From Limnobacter sp. CACIAM 66H1 (GTDB lineage Bacteria > Pseudomonadota > Gammaproteobacteria > Burkholderiales > Burkholderiaceae_B): a stretch of 61,916 nucleotides of DNA. Below, in pieces: positions 35,886 through 44,845 of the stretch. The stretch lies in assembly GCF_001601825.1 (NCBI RefSeq), contig NZ_LUJK01000015.1, positions 1-61,916 of the forward strand, given 5' to 3'. Below the pieces are notes generated by a model, which saw only the letters and a program-made list of their open reading frames with translations, had not been told where the DNA came from and did not search any database. Both the position numbers and the translations under genes were made by a program. Numbering within the stretch: the first letter of the stretch is position 1; each line of letters begins with the position of its first letter.

Positions 35886-37795
35886 GGTTTGCCGATTGGT
35901 GTATCCAAGGGTAATTTGAGCAGAAAACGGGCGCCTTGCCCAGCCTCGGAATGAATATTGATACTACCTCCCAAAGCATTTGCACGTTGTTTCAGGTTTT
36001 TCAAACCCCTGCCGTGCTGGCTTCTTTCCATCACGAATCCTACGCCGTTGTCTTGAATCTGAACACCCACATATTTTGGTCCCCTTGAAACATGCAAGCT
36101 TACTTCGCTGGCGTTGGCGTGTTTCAAAATGTTGGTGAAAATTTCCTGAACAATCCGCAGAACATGAAGACAGTTGCGCGCATCCAGGTAGGGAATGGTA
36201 GGGATGTCCTGATCGATGACCCAATGCAGTCGAATGCCAGCACTGCGCATATTGTCTGCAATCCGGTAACGGAACGCACCGAGCAAGGTGGTCAGGTCTT
36301 CTTCGATTGGCTCAAGCGAGTCAATCGTCAATTGCAAATCCCGCAACCCCGATTCAAGCAGGTTCAAGGTGTTTTTGCGGTTGAAGTTCGAGGATTGCAG
36401 GTGGTGAATGGCGGCTACCAGGTGGGCACCCAAGCCATCGTGCATGTCGGCCATCAAACGTTGACGCTCAGCCATTTTCACCTTTTCTTCATCTATTTTT
36501 TGCATGCGCTGGTATTGCGCAGCCAGTTCGGCCTCGCGCTCCATCAGGCGGCTTTGAAGTGTTTCGTTGAAGCGGTCCGATTCAGCCAGCAAACCACTGT
36601 AACGGTCGATCAAAAAGTAGCTCATGGCCAGAAACATGGCGATACCCATGTACTGATTCAGAAAGTAACCATCGAAAGGCAAAATCCCGGCGAGAAAAAG
36701 CAGATCGGACACACTCAAGGCCATGTAACAAAGCAGGCCGAATCCAAATGCATGCGGAGCCAGCGATTGTTTGGTGTTGCCATAGCGCATCAGCTGGATC
36801 ACATTCCAGCTGTACATGCACAAGCCAAGAATGCCGTAATAACCCACCAGGCGAAGAGCCCAGTTTTCATTGATCATCAGCAGCACGGGAAAACTGGCTG
36901 TGTAGGCGCCCCATATTTTCCATTCAAGCCGGTGTTTGGGCACACGGCAGTACAAAAGGATCAGCAGCAAAATCACGCTGGCAAACACCAGCAAGCCGCC
37001 TTGGGTAATCTGGATCCACAAGCCGTGCTCAACTGGGGGTACCGTGGTCAAGAATGCGAGGTTTCGGATACCCCACAAAAAACAGGTGGCGGCCAGCAGC
37101 GTGAGCAAGCCGCTACGGGTTTTGCCCATGCCGATCAGGATGGTCAGCACAATTCCCGCCCCCAGCACAAAGGCGGTACTGAGGTAAACCGATGTCACCT
37201 GCACTTCGTAACGTGACCGGTAAGCTTCTCGAAGGTTCTCGTCAGAGCCCAGCCACACTGAAGACAAGCCCGCCAAATAGTCGGGAAAGGCGCGCACTTG
37301 AATGGCCAGTGTGTTTTTGCCGGGCTGCAGCACACGGGCACCCAAATTCAGAATTTGGGGGCGATTCCAGTTGCGCTCGGCGTACTCGCCTGTCATGGGA
37401 CCGAAGTAACCAATTCGCTCCCTATTCAAGTACACCTCGGCATTCATCGCAAAGCGGGGAATGTAAAGCGCCTCAATTCGGCTCTCTGGCAATACGGTGA
37501 AGTCCATTTCATACCAGTAAAAACCGCCCGGACCCTGCAGTTTGTCGTCGATTCGGTGGGGCAACAGCACCACCGGGGCTGAAGCCAGGTGCGAAGGGGG
37601 GGCGGTTTGGTAATCAATGTGCGTTGAAAAACGCGCCATGGTCAATTCAATCGCGCTGGGGTCAGTGGGGGTGGCCTTGGCAATTTGATAAGAAAGCAAG
37701 GCTGCACCACTCAGTGCAATGCACACAGCCAACACATAAAACAGGCCAAGTCGTTTCGCCCAGCTTGATGTGGGCTTCAGTGGAGCGCTTGGCAT
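35882..37795 (-). CDS. Membrane sensor histidine kinase 1 (NarL-type, DISM-like)
   Basis: 637 residues with the same order as the downstream paralogue: one N-terminal membrane helix (about 15-37), a periplasmic sensor with WYEMDFTVLP and NTLAIQVRAF, seven hydrophobic segments at about 203-397, a coiled coil, HisKA_3 with LMADMHDGLGAHL (H452), and a HATPase with IQDNGVGF and GRGLKNLKQRANALGG. The two kinases can be aligned through the sensor (for example FAMNAEVYLNRERIG against IMNAHAYLNGHWIG) but have diverged clearly, which fits an old tandem duplication. It lies 4 bp after response regulator 1. Confidence 0.88.
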   Translation of the reverse strand: MPSAPLKPTSSWAKRLGLFYVLAVCIALSGAALLSYQIAKATPTDPSAIELTMARFSTHIDYQTAPPSHLASAPVVLLPHRIDDKLQGPGGFYWYEMDFTVLPESRIEALYIPRFAMNAEVYLNRERIGYFGPMTGEYAERNWNRPQILNLGARVLQPGKNTLAIQVRAFPDYLAGLSSVWLGSDENLREAYRSRYEVQVTSVYLSTAFVLGAGIVLTILIGMGKTRSGLLTLLAATCFLWGIRNLAFLTTVPPVEHGLWIQITQGGLLVFASVILLLILLYCRVPKHRLEWKIWGAYTASFPVLLMINENWALRLVGYYGILGLCMYSWNVIQLMRYGNTKQSLAPHAFGFGLLCYMALSVSDLLFLAGILPFDGYFLNQYMGIAMFLAMSYFLIDRYSGLLAESDRFNETLQSRLMEREAELAAQYQRMQKIDEEKVKMAERQRLMADMHDGLGAHLVAAIHHLQSSNFNRKNTLNLLESGLRDLQLTIDSLEPIEEDLTTLLGAFRYRIADNMRSAGIRLHWVIDQDIPTIPYLDARNCLHVLRIVQEIFTNILKHANASEVSLHVSRGPKYVGVQIQDNGVGFVMERSQHGRGLKNLKQRANALGGSINIHSEAGQGARFLLKLPLDTPIGKP

Positions 37796-37799
37796 CGTT

Positions 37800-38513
37800 T
37801 CAGCAGTCTTTTAAATTAATCAATCCCAAGGCATTGGCGCGGTGAACTGCGCTGGTGCGGGAATTCACCGCAAGTTTTTTGTAAATGCGTTTGATGTAGG
37901 TACTGATGGTGTTGATGGACACTCCCAGAATGTCTGCAATTTCAGCTTGCATGAATCCTTTGGCCACCATTTCCAACACTTGCTGTTCCCGTTCTGACAA
38001 AGGCGTGAACTCCTGGTTCATCGCAGTTTTGCTGGTTGGGAGTTGATCGGGCGTTGCCACTCCGCGAAACCGGTTCAACAGTCGTCTTGCGATCACCGGG
38101 CTGATGGGTGAACCGCCTGCACGCAATTGTTTCAATCGATCCAGAATATCGGCGGTGCGTGTGTCCTTGGTCAAGTAGCCTGTAGCCCCGGCCTCGATGC
38201 TTGAAATGACGTGCGATTCATCACCAAACACAGTCAATACCATACTCTCGCAGCCGGGCATGTGCTGGTGAATGTGGGCAATCAGCTCCAATCCACTGCC
38301 ATCTGGCAGGCCCAGGTCAACCAGCACCACTTCGGGTTGTAACTCCTCAACCACGGCGATGGCCTCTTTCAGCGTGTACGCCTGTCCAACCAGGTTCAAT
38401 TCAGGGTGGGTCTCTATGGCCAGTCGAAGCGCTTGCTGAATACGCTCGTCGTCGTCTACCAGCATGACGCGGATGGTGTCTTGCCCAATCTCTTTTCTGC
38501 TTTGTATGTTCAT
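37800..38513 (-). CDS. NarL-family response regulator 1, coupled to gspF
   Basis: 237 residues. Receiver: D20-D21, phospho-acceptor D66 in VLVDLGLPDGSG, T94 and K116. The C-terminal LuxR helix-turn-helix is LSEREQQVLEMVAKGFMQAEIADILGVS, then INTISTYIKRIYKKLAV. Its ATG overlaps the gspF stop (38510-38513), so translation follows from the type II secretion genes. It is equal in length to response regulator 2 and similar along its whole length. The target promoters are unknown; the T2SS promoter region at 49.04-49.37 kb is a natural candidate. Confidence 0.9.
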   Translation of the reverse strand: MNIQSRKEIGQDTIRVMLVDDDERIQQALRLAIETHPELNLVGQAYTLKEAIAVVEELQPEVVLVDLGLPDGSGLELIAHIHQHMPGCESMVLTVFGDESHVISSIEAGATGYLTKDTRTADILDRLKQLRAGGSPISPVIARRLLNRFRGVATPDQLPTSKTAMNQEFTPLSEREQQVLEMVAKGFMQAEIADILGVSINTISTYIKRIYKKLAVNSRTSAVHRANALGLINLKDC

Positions 38514-39724
38514 TGGATCAGTTGGTTGACTTCAATAATCGGCATCATCACCGCCAGTACAATCAATAACACAATCAGGCCCATCACCAAAATAAGAATG
38601 GGCTCCATCAAGCTGGTGAGCCACATGGCCTTGCGTTCAACTTCGGTGCGCTGGCTTTCCGAGGCACGTTCCAGCATGGCTGCCAGTTGCCCTGTGGCTT
38701 CGCCGCTGGCCACAAGATGAGTCAGCACCGGCGGAAACAAACCACTTTTTCCCATGGCTTTGCTCAATCCGCTGCCTTCTTTCACGCGTTCCTGGACATC
38801 AACCATGGCCAGTTGCAAGGCACTGTTACCCAAGGTGCGGTTTGCGGCGGCCAAGGCTTTCAAAATTGGAACGCCGCTGCCCACCAATATCGACAGTGTG
38901 GAGGCCAAACGTGCGGTGTTCACCGCACGAATGAAGGGACCCACGACCGGAATGGTCAACACAAACTCATCGAATTTCAACTTGAAGGCTTTGTTCTTCA
39001 GCGCATTGCGAAACAGGTAAATTGCCGCCGCCAGCGCCAAAGCCATTAACCAACCCCAGTCGCGAAGCAGGTCCGACAAGGCAATCATCACCACCGTGAG
39101 TGTGGGCAGTGCCTGGTTGTTGCTTTCAAACACTGAGACCACTTGCGGGACCACATAGGTCAACAAGCCGATCACCACCATCAACGCCACCACGGTAACA
39201 ATGGCGGGGTAAATGAATGCAGCACTCACTTTTTGTTGCAAGGCCTGGCGGGCTTCCAACGCATCGGCCAGCTTCGACAGCACGCCACCCAAGTCGCCAG
39301 TATTTTCACCCGCGGCCACAGTGGCCACATACATTTCAGGGAAAGCTTTGGGGTACTGTGCAAGCGCCTGGCTCAGCGGCGTGCCTGAAACCACTTCGGA
39401 ACGAATACTGTTGATACGCTCGCGAATCAGGGGTTTTTCTGCCTGTTCAACCAATGCAGCCAACGCCTGTGCCAGCGCCAGGCGCGCTTGCAGAAGGCTT
39501 GCCAATTGCCGTGTCAACAGCACCACTTCACGGTTGCTCAACTCCCGGTCAAAGCGCCCAGCCTTTCTGCCGGTCATTTTCGCGCTGCCAACTTCAAGCA
39601 CCTCAATGGGTGTCATGCCTTGCATGCGCATCTGGTTGCGTGCGGCTCGCGGGGAATCGGCCTCCATCGAGCCTTTCACCGTTTTGCCTTTGGCGTTCAA
39701 TGCCTCATATCGAAAAACCGCCAT
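38510..39724 (-). CDS. gspF: GspF, T2SS inner-membrane platform protein
   Basis: 404 residues, the normal GspF length. It begins MAVFRYEALNAKGKTVKGSM and has the two repeated GspF domains, each with LLTRQLASLLQARLALAQAL-type and LASTLSILVGSGVPILKAL-type helices, and membrane helices near 170, 220 and 380. GspF anchors the assembly ATPase and the pseudopilus machinery in the inner membrane. It is 18 bp after gspE and coupled to response regulator 1 at its stop. Confidence 0.94.
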   Translation of the reverse strand: MAVFRYEALNAKGKTVKGSMEADSPRAARNQMRMQGMTPIEVLEVGSAKMTGRKAGRFDRELSNREVVLLTRQLASLLQARLALAQALAALVEQAEKPLIRERINSIRSEVVSGTPLSQALAQYPKAFPEMYVATVAAGENTGDLGGVLSKLADALEARQALQQKVSAAFIYPAIVTVVALMVVIGLLTYVVPQVVSVFESNNQALPTLTVVMIALSDLLRDWGWLMALALAAAIYLFRNALKNKAFKLKFDEFVLTIPVVGPFIRAVNTARLASTLSILVGSGVPILKALAAANRTLGNSALQLAMVDVQERVKEGSGLSKAMGKSGLFPPVLTHLVASGEATGQLAAMLERASESQRTEVERKAMWLTSLMEPILILVMGLIVLLIVLAVMMPIIEVNQLIQ

Positions 39725-39742
39725 ATTTGCCTAGTCTCTCGC

Positions 39743-41203
39743 TCAGTCTCTGGTGACTCGAAGCAGTTCTTCCAGGGTGGTAGTGCCGCTGTCCACCCAT
39801 CGTTGCCCATCTTCCCGCATGTTCTTCATGCCTTTGGCCTGTGCACGCTGACGCATTTCGGCTTCCGAGTTTTCGTTGTGCACCATGGTGCGCAATTCAT
39901 CGTCAATCGTGAACAGCTCGTATACGCCTGTTCGGCCAATGTAACCGGTGTGACCGCACTGGTCGCAGCCATTGGCATGCCAATGTGTGTCGCCGTGCTC
40001 ATCTACTGTGCTCGTTTTGCAGTGGGGACAAAGGCGTCGCACCAGGCGCTGGGCCAAAACACCCAAGAGGCTGGAGGACAGCAAGAATGGCTCGACGCCC
40101 ATGTCCACCAGGCGAGTTACTGCGCTCACGGAGTCGTTGGTGTGCAGGGTGGCCAACACCAAGTGGCCCGTCAGCGACGCTTGCACCGCAATTTGTGCAG
40201 TTTCAAGGTCGCGGATTTCACCAATCATGATCACATCCGGGTCTTGGCGCAAAATGGCGCGCAAGGCCTTGGCAAAAGTCATGTCGATTTTTGCATTCAC
40301 CGGGGTTTGGCTGATGCCAGGCAAATCGTATTCCACCGGGTCTTCCACGGTCATCACATTGGTAGTTGATGAATCAATGCGCGACAACGCGGCATACAGC
40401 GTGGTGGTTTTGCCCGAGCCGGTCGGGCCCGTCACCAAAATGATGCCGTGAGGCATGTTGCACAGCCGGTCCATTTCTTTCAGGGTGTGCTCCGGCATAC
40501 CCAGGCGGCTCAGCTCAAGCCGGCCCGCTTCCTTGTCCAGCAAACGCAGCACGGCCCGTTCTCCATGGCCTGTGGGCAAGGTTGAAACACGCACATCCAT
40601 GGGTTTGCCCCCAATGCGCAAGGTAATGCGGCCGTCTTGAGGCAAACGTTTTTCGGCAATGTCCAGGCTGGCCATGATCTTGATGCGTGAGATCAGTGCC
40701 GAGTGCAGTTCACGACGGGGTTGCAATACGTCGCGCAGTGTGCCGTCTACCCGGAATCGTACGGCAGAGTGGGTCTCAAAGGCCTCGATGTGAATATCCG
40801 ACGCACCATCCCGGCTGGCTTGGGTCAGCAAGGCATTGATCATTCGAATAATCGGCGCATCGTCTTCAGTTTCCAGCAGGTCTTCCACGGCGGGAATGTC
40901 TTGCATCAACTGGTCCAGGTCCAGGTCACCTGCCACTTCATCAGCGACTGCGGCAGCACTGGTTTCCTGGTTTGAATAGGCCTGGTTGATGGTTTTTTCC
41001 AGCACGACCGCGTCTTCACAAAATACCCAGTCGATGGGGCAGGGTGCTACACGCTGCGCCTCAATCAGCGCGTGGCTGGGGGTGCGCGGGCTGAAAGCCA
41101 AACGCCACAATTCGCTCTGTGCATCCAGGCACAGCACCTGGTTTTGCCTTGCAAAACCGTAGTGCAAACGGCCAACAGTTTGAGGATTAAAACGCAGTTC
41201 CAT
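39743..41203 (-). CDS. gspE: GspE, T2SS assembly ATPase
   Basis: 486 residues. Walker A is GPTGSGKTTTLYAALS; the Asp and His boxes lie around VEDPVEYDLPGISQTPVN and LVLATLHTNDS. A C4 zinc motif is made of CPHC and CDQC in the C-terminal CM domain, as in most GspE. It powers pseudopilus assembly. The protein is on the short side because the N-terminal N1 domain that binds GspL is compact. The start and the gspD stop share bases (TGATG). Confidence 0.95.
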   Translation of the reverse strand: MELRFNPQTVGRLHYGFARQNQVLCLDAQSELWRLAFSPRTPSHALIEAQRVAPCPIDWVFCEDAVVLEKTINQAYSNQETSAAAVADEVAGDLDLDQLMQDIPAVEDLLETEDDAPIIRMINALLTQASRDGASDIHIEAFETHSAVRFRVDGTLRDVLQPRRELHSALISRIKIMASLDIAEKRLPQDGRITLRIGGKPMDVRVSTLPTGHGERAVLRLLDKEAGRLELSRLGMPEHTLKEMDRLCNMPHGIILVTGPTGSGKTTTLYAALSRIDSSTTNVMTVEDPVEYDLPGISQTPVNAKIDMTFAKALRAILRQDPDVIMIGEIRDLETAQIAVQASLTGHLVLATLHTNDSVSAVTRLVDMGVEPFLLSSSLLGVLAQRLVRRLCPHCKTSTVDEHGDTHWHANGCDQCGHTGYIGRTGVYELFTIDDELRTMVHNENSEAEMRQRAQAKGMKNMREDGQRWVDSGTTTLEELLRVTRD

Positions 41204-43593
41204 CAGGGCGTACTTCCTGGGGTTCGGCCACGAATCATGCGCCCGCCATTCGGGCCTACATCGGAACTGCCAGTGCTTTCACCAGCGCGTGGTATGACCA
41301 GAATCCGGTTGCTCGGTGTGAGGTTGATTGAATCAGCATTGCCTTGGGCTGGCGCCACCGCATTGGGTCGTGCAACATCGGCCGGGCGGCGGCTTGGCAA
41401 TACGGGTGCTTCCATGTTGGGCAGGCCAAATCGTTTCTCCGGTTGGTTTTCCTGTTGCAATTGGCGCATATAGTCATAACGATTGGTCACAATGCTTTGG
41501 GCCTGGTCTTCATTGCGTACCACCACTGGTCGCAAAAACACCATCAAATTGGTTTTCTGGCGACGGCGGTTGTCATAGCGGAAAAACTGCCCTAGCACAG
41601 GTACATCGCCAAGGCCGGGTACCTTTTCTTCGTTGCCGGTGACACGGTCTTCCACCAAACCACCCAGCACAATGATGTTGCCGGTCTCAACCAGCACATT
41701 GCTTTCAATTGAACGCTTGTTGGTAATAATGCCCGACACGTTGGTGCTGTCGACCACCGAGCTGACTTCCTGGAAAATGCCCAGTTTCACAATGCCGCCT
41801 TCAGACACCTGTGGCTTAACACGCAAGGTCAAACCCACATCCTGTCGCTCAATGGTCTGGAACGGGTTGACCGTTGCCCCGTTGCCACCGCTGTTGGTGA
41901 ACTGCCCGGTAATGAAAGGTACGTTTTGGCCAATCACGATTTTGGCTTCTTCATTGTCCAGCGTCAGAATATTCGGTGTTGAAAGAATGTTCGCATTTGC
42001 CTTGCTTTCCAGTGCCCGGGCCAAAAAGCCAAGGTTGGAGATAGTACCAATCCCGGGAATATTCACTTGCCCGTCAATCACACCGATGTTCAGGCCACGG
42101 CCCACCGAACCCAGGTTGGTGGCTACACCCAGAATATTGCTGCCAGAGCCTGGGTCGTTGAAGTTGGTGCCACCGATCACCCGCACACCGTCTGCCCCAA
42201 CGCCTGACAAGCCTTGAAACTGAATCCCAAACTCAGCAGCTTTGTCGGTGGACACCTCAACAATGAGGGATTCCACAAACACCTGCGCACGACGCACATC
42301 CAGCTTCTCAATAATGGAGCGCAGGTTGCGGTAGATGGGTTCAGGGGCGGTAATGATCAGTGAATTGGTGGACGGATCGGCCTGAACAATACCGCCATTG
42401 TTCAGGTCTACGTTGCCTGAAGCTGCGCTCAATTGCCCGCTCGAGGTCCCACCACCCAGCGACGAGCCCAGGCTGCTTGAACCCAGGCCAGCGCTGCCAT
42501 TGGTAATGTTGCGTGTGCTGTTGTTGGTGTTGGAGGTGTCGCCCAAACCACCCGCAAGGCCGCCACCAGAGAGTGAGCTCAAACCCGAGGAGAGGTTGTT
42601 GTCGGAAATCGGGCTGCTGCTCAGCACCGCCTGCAGTGTTTTGGCCAGCTTGGCGGCTTCTGCATTTTTCAGGTATACCACCCACACATTGCCGGGCTGC
42701 TTGGTGGGTTGATCCAGCTTGGCGATCAATGCCTTTGCCAGGTTCAAACGAGCTTTGCTGGGTGTGCGCAACAACAGCGAGTTGGTGCGCGGATCGGCCA
42801 TCACGGACAACCGTTGGCCTGCATCCACCGCGGCACCCGTACCCCGGTTGCCCTCATCCAGCATGCGTCCCAGAATGGCAGCCAAATCCACGGCCAATGC
42901 ATGTTCAAGAGGCACCACTTCCAGATCGCCAGAATACGGGCCATCAATGCTCGCAATGATGCGGGCAATTCGCTGCAGGTTGTCCGCGTAATCGGTAATC
43001 ACTAGCGTGTTGTTGTTGGGGTAGGCGGCAATGGTGTTGTTCGGTGCAATCAAAGGGCGCAGTACTGGCACCAGTGCAGTGGCCGATTCATAGTTGAGCT
43101 GAAACACCTGGGTCACAATTGCATTGCCGCTTTGATTCATGGCCCTGCGAGGGTCCACACTGTCGGCCTGCACCTTGGCATCGTTTTCAGGCAATACGCG
43201 TGCAATGCCACCGCTTTCCACAATCGTAAAACCCTGCAGGCGCAAGGCTGCCAGCAATGCATTCTTGGCGTCCGCTGCACTCAGGGGCTCAGGCGACACC
43301 AGTGAAATGGTGCCCCGCACACGTGGGTCCACCACGAATGTCTGATTGGTAAACGAGCCAATTGCGCGCACCACGGCATCAATGTCTGCATTGACAAAGT
43401 TCAATGCAAACTTGTCTTCCTGGCTATTTTGGACCCTGGCGGTACTTTGAAGATTCAGGTTTTGTGCATGGCCCGCAACCCCCAATCCCAAGCCCATTGA
43501 GGCCAGTGCGATGCTCAAGAGCGAGCGTTTCATTTGTCCCATGCGTGCAGTGTTCAAGCTCACTGTTCCTTTTATTTTTGCTTCTTTCATCAA
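41203..43593 (-). CDS. gspD: GspD, T2SS outer-membrane secretin
   Basis: Up to 796 residues. The likely signal peptide is MKRSLLSIALASMGLGLGV, which sits 20 codons into the frame, so the start may be 43533 rather than 43593. N0 to N3 domains follow. The N3 region has a long Ser/Gly/Asn-rich insertion (DNNLSSGLSSLSGGGLAGG onwards). The secretin barrel domain has VPLLGD-type ending VPGLGDVPVLGQFFRY. It forms the outer-membrane channel through which folded exoproteins leave. No pilotin gene was recognised nearby. Confidence 0.94.
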   Translation of the reverse strand: MMKEAKIKGTVSLNTARMGQMKRSLLSIALASMGLGLGVAGHAQNLNLQSTARVQNSQEDKFALNFVNADIDAVVRAIGSFTNQTFVVDPRVRGTISLVSPEPLSAADAKNALLAALRLQGFTIVESGGIARVLPENDAKVQADSVDPRRAMNQSGNAIVTQVFQLNYESATALVPVLRPLIAPNNTIAAYPNNNTLVITDYADNLQRIARIIASIDGPYSGDLEVVPLEHALAVDLAAILGRMLDEGNRGTGAAVDAGQRLSVMADPRTNSLLLRTPSKARLNLAKALIAKLDQPTKQPGNVWVVYLKNAEAAKLAKTLQAVLSSSPISDNNLSSGLSSLSGGGLAGGLGDTSNTNNSTRNITNGSAGLGSSSLGSSLGGGTSSGQLSAASGNVDLNNGGIVQADPSTNSLIITAPEPIYRNLRSIIEKLDVRRAQVFVESLIVEVSTDKAAEFGIQFQGLSGVGADGVRVIGGTNFNDPGSGSNILGVATNLGSVGRGLNIGVIDGQVNIPGIGTISNLGFLARALESKANANILSTPNILTLDNEEAKIVIGQNVPFITGQFTNSGGNGATVNPFQTIERQDVGLTLRVKPQVSEGGIVKLGIFQEVSSVVDSTNVSGIITNKRSIESNVLVETGNIIVLGGLVEDRVTGNEEKVPGLGDVPVLGQFFRYDNRRRQKTNLMVFLRPVVVRNEDQAQSIVTNRYDYMRQLQQENQPEKRFGLPNMEAPVLPSRRPADVARPNAVAPAQGNADSINLTPSNRILVIPRAGESTGSSDVGPNGGRMIRGRTPGSTP

Positions 43594-44321
43594 AATACAC
43601 CCAAGCGATAGCGATCGCCTTCAAGTCGTCCCATCTGGCTGAGCAAGCCGGTCAACGCATCCTTGCTGCGTTCCTGTGCACTGGCATACCCATTGAATAC
43701 AAATCGTTGTCCGTTTGTCCACTGACCGTTTCCCTCTAGCATCAGGGGACCTTTGTTGGTCGCCAGTGTCATGTCTATTCTTGTATCAGGATTTCCTGTC
43801 ACGGTGATGACATATTCGCCCAAGGGTCGAATGCTGGCCAGCGCCGATTGTGCATCCAGCCATTTCAGCGTGGCATTCAGGTCCTCGCCGCTTTCCCATC
43901 CACGCCAGCTTAACTGCAACAGGCCTTCGGGTCGAATGGTATTGAATGGCGCACCGGTTGCACCCAGCCAGGCCGCAGGCATTCGAAGTTCGCCACCACT
44001 GACACTAATACCTGTGCCAGTGAATCCCAGATGCAAAGGCTGCACGAATTTTGGGTGCGTGACTTCAATGGCCAGCCAGCCGGCCTCGCCGCCCAGCTTA
44101 AGCCGCCAGGCCAGTGCCTCTGGTATGGCAAATACCCGCGCGCCATCGGACAGGCCCAGCTGCATTTGCCCCGACCACACCGAGCCGTTGCTGCTTAATA
44201 CCCGGACCTTGCCCTCGCTGGCGGATTCAATGCGGCCAGACACCGCATACACCGGGTAATTCCACACCAGCACAGCCAGCGCAATCAGGGCAAAAGGCCA
44301 CAACCCGCGCAAACGTTTCAT
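43590..44321 (-). CDS. gspN: GspN, T2SS accessory protein
   Basis: 243 residues. A single N-terminal membrane anchor (MKRLRGLWPFALIALAVLV) is followed by a periplasmic beta-rich domain with VWSGQMQLGLSDGARVF and a LLQLSWRGWESG stretch typical of GspN. The role in T2SS is accessory and not essential in all systems. The start overlaps the end of gspM and the stop overlaps the gspD frame start. Confidence 0.85.
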   Translation of the reverse strand: MKRLRGLWPFALIALAVLVWNYPVYAVSGRIESASEGKVRVLSSNGSVWSGQMQLGLSDGARVFAIPEALAWRLKLGGEAGWLAIEVTHPKFVQPLHLGFTGTGISVSGGELRMPAAWLGATGAPFNTIRPEGLLQLSWRGWESGEDLNATLKWLDAQSALASIRPLGEYVITVTGNPDTRIDMTLATNKGPLMLEGNGQWTNGQRFVFNGYASAQERSKDALTGLLSQMGRLEGDRYRLGVF

Positions 44322-44845
44322 TGAGGCGAGCCTGTGTTGCCCTGATTGCCTGGCAGCAAAGTGACATAACCTTTCAGTACACCAGCTTCCACTTTCTCAA
44401 CTTCAGCCAGGTTCAAACTGAGGCTGGAAATGGCCTCGGCACGTGCCAGCCAGGCCAGAAAACCACTGGCTGATACGCCGTTGAATTCCACGCGGATGTC
44501 GCCTTCTTCCGTGCGTGCAAGAGAGGCTTGCTCGGCAATGCCCTGTTCGTCGAGCAGTTGCTGAAGGCGGGCCTGCAAGTCGCTTTCAGGCACCACGACT
44601 CGGGATCGCGCACCTCGCAGGGCTTCCAGATCCTGCGCAGCCCGCATCACCTGACCCGCTTTGTCCACCAGCGCGGCCTGGTTGACGGGGCCTTGTTGTA
44701 TCGTCAGAAGTGCAGGTTCAATCAACACAAACCAGGCAATCAGCGCAGCGGCCAAGGCGCCGCCATAGGTCACCAGTTTTCGCTCCCTGCTGTTGAGCTG
44801 GTCCAGTTGGGCTTGTGCCTTGTTTAGCAAATCATTGGGTTTCAT
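44318..44845 (-). CDS. gspM: GspM, T2SS inner-membrane protein
   Basis: 175 residues from the ATG at 44845, which overlaps the gspL stop as ATGA. A cytoplasmic N-terminus (MKPNDLLNKAQAQLDQLNSRERKLV) is followed by one membrane helix and a periplasmic ferredoxin-like domain with the FLAWLARAEAISSLSLNLAEVEK segment. GspM dimerises and binds GspL and GspC in the platform. Confidence 0.88.
   Translation of the reverse strand: MKPNDLLNKAQAQLDQLNSRERKLVTYGGALAAALIAWFVLIEPALLTIQQGPVNQAALVDKAGQVMRAAQDLEALRGARSRVVVPESDLQARLQQLLDEQGIAEQASLARTEEGDIRVEFNGVSASGFLAWLARAEAISSLSLNLAEVEKVEAGVLKGYVTLLPGNQGNTGSPQ

Noticed and set aside
36092-37216. Rightward 374-codon frame inside histidine kinase 1
   Set aside because: Antisense shadow; the kinase on the other strand has all its motifs.
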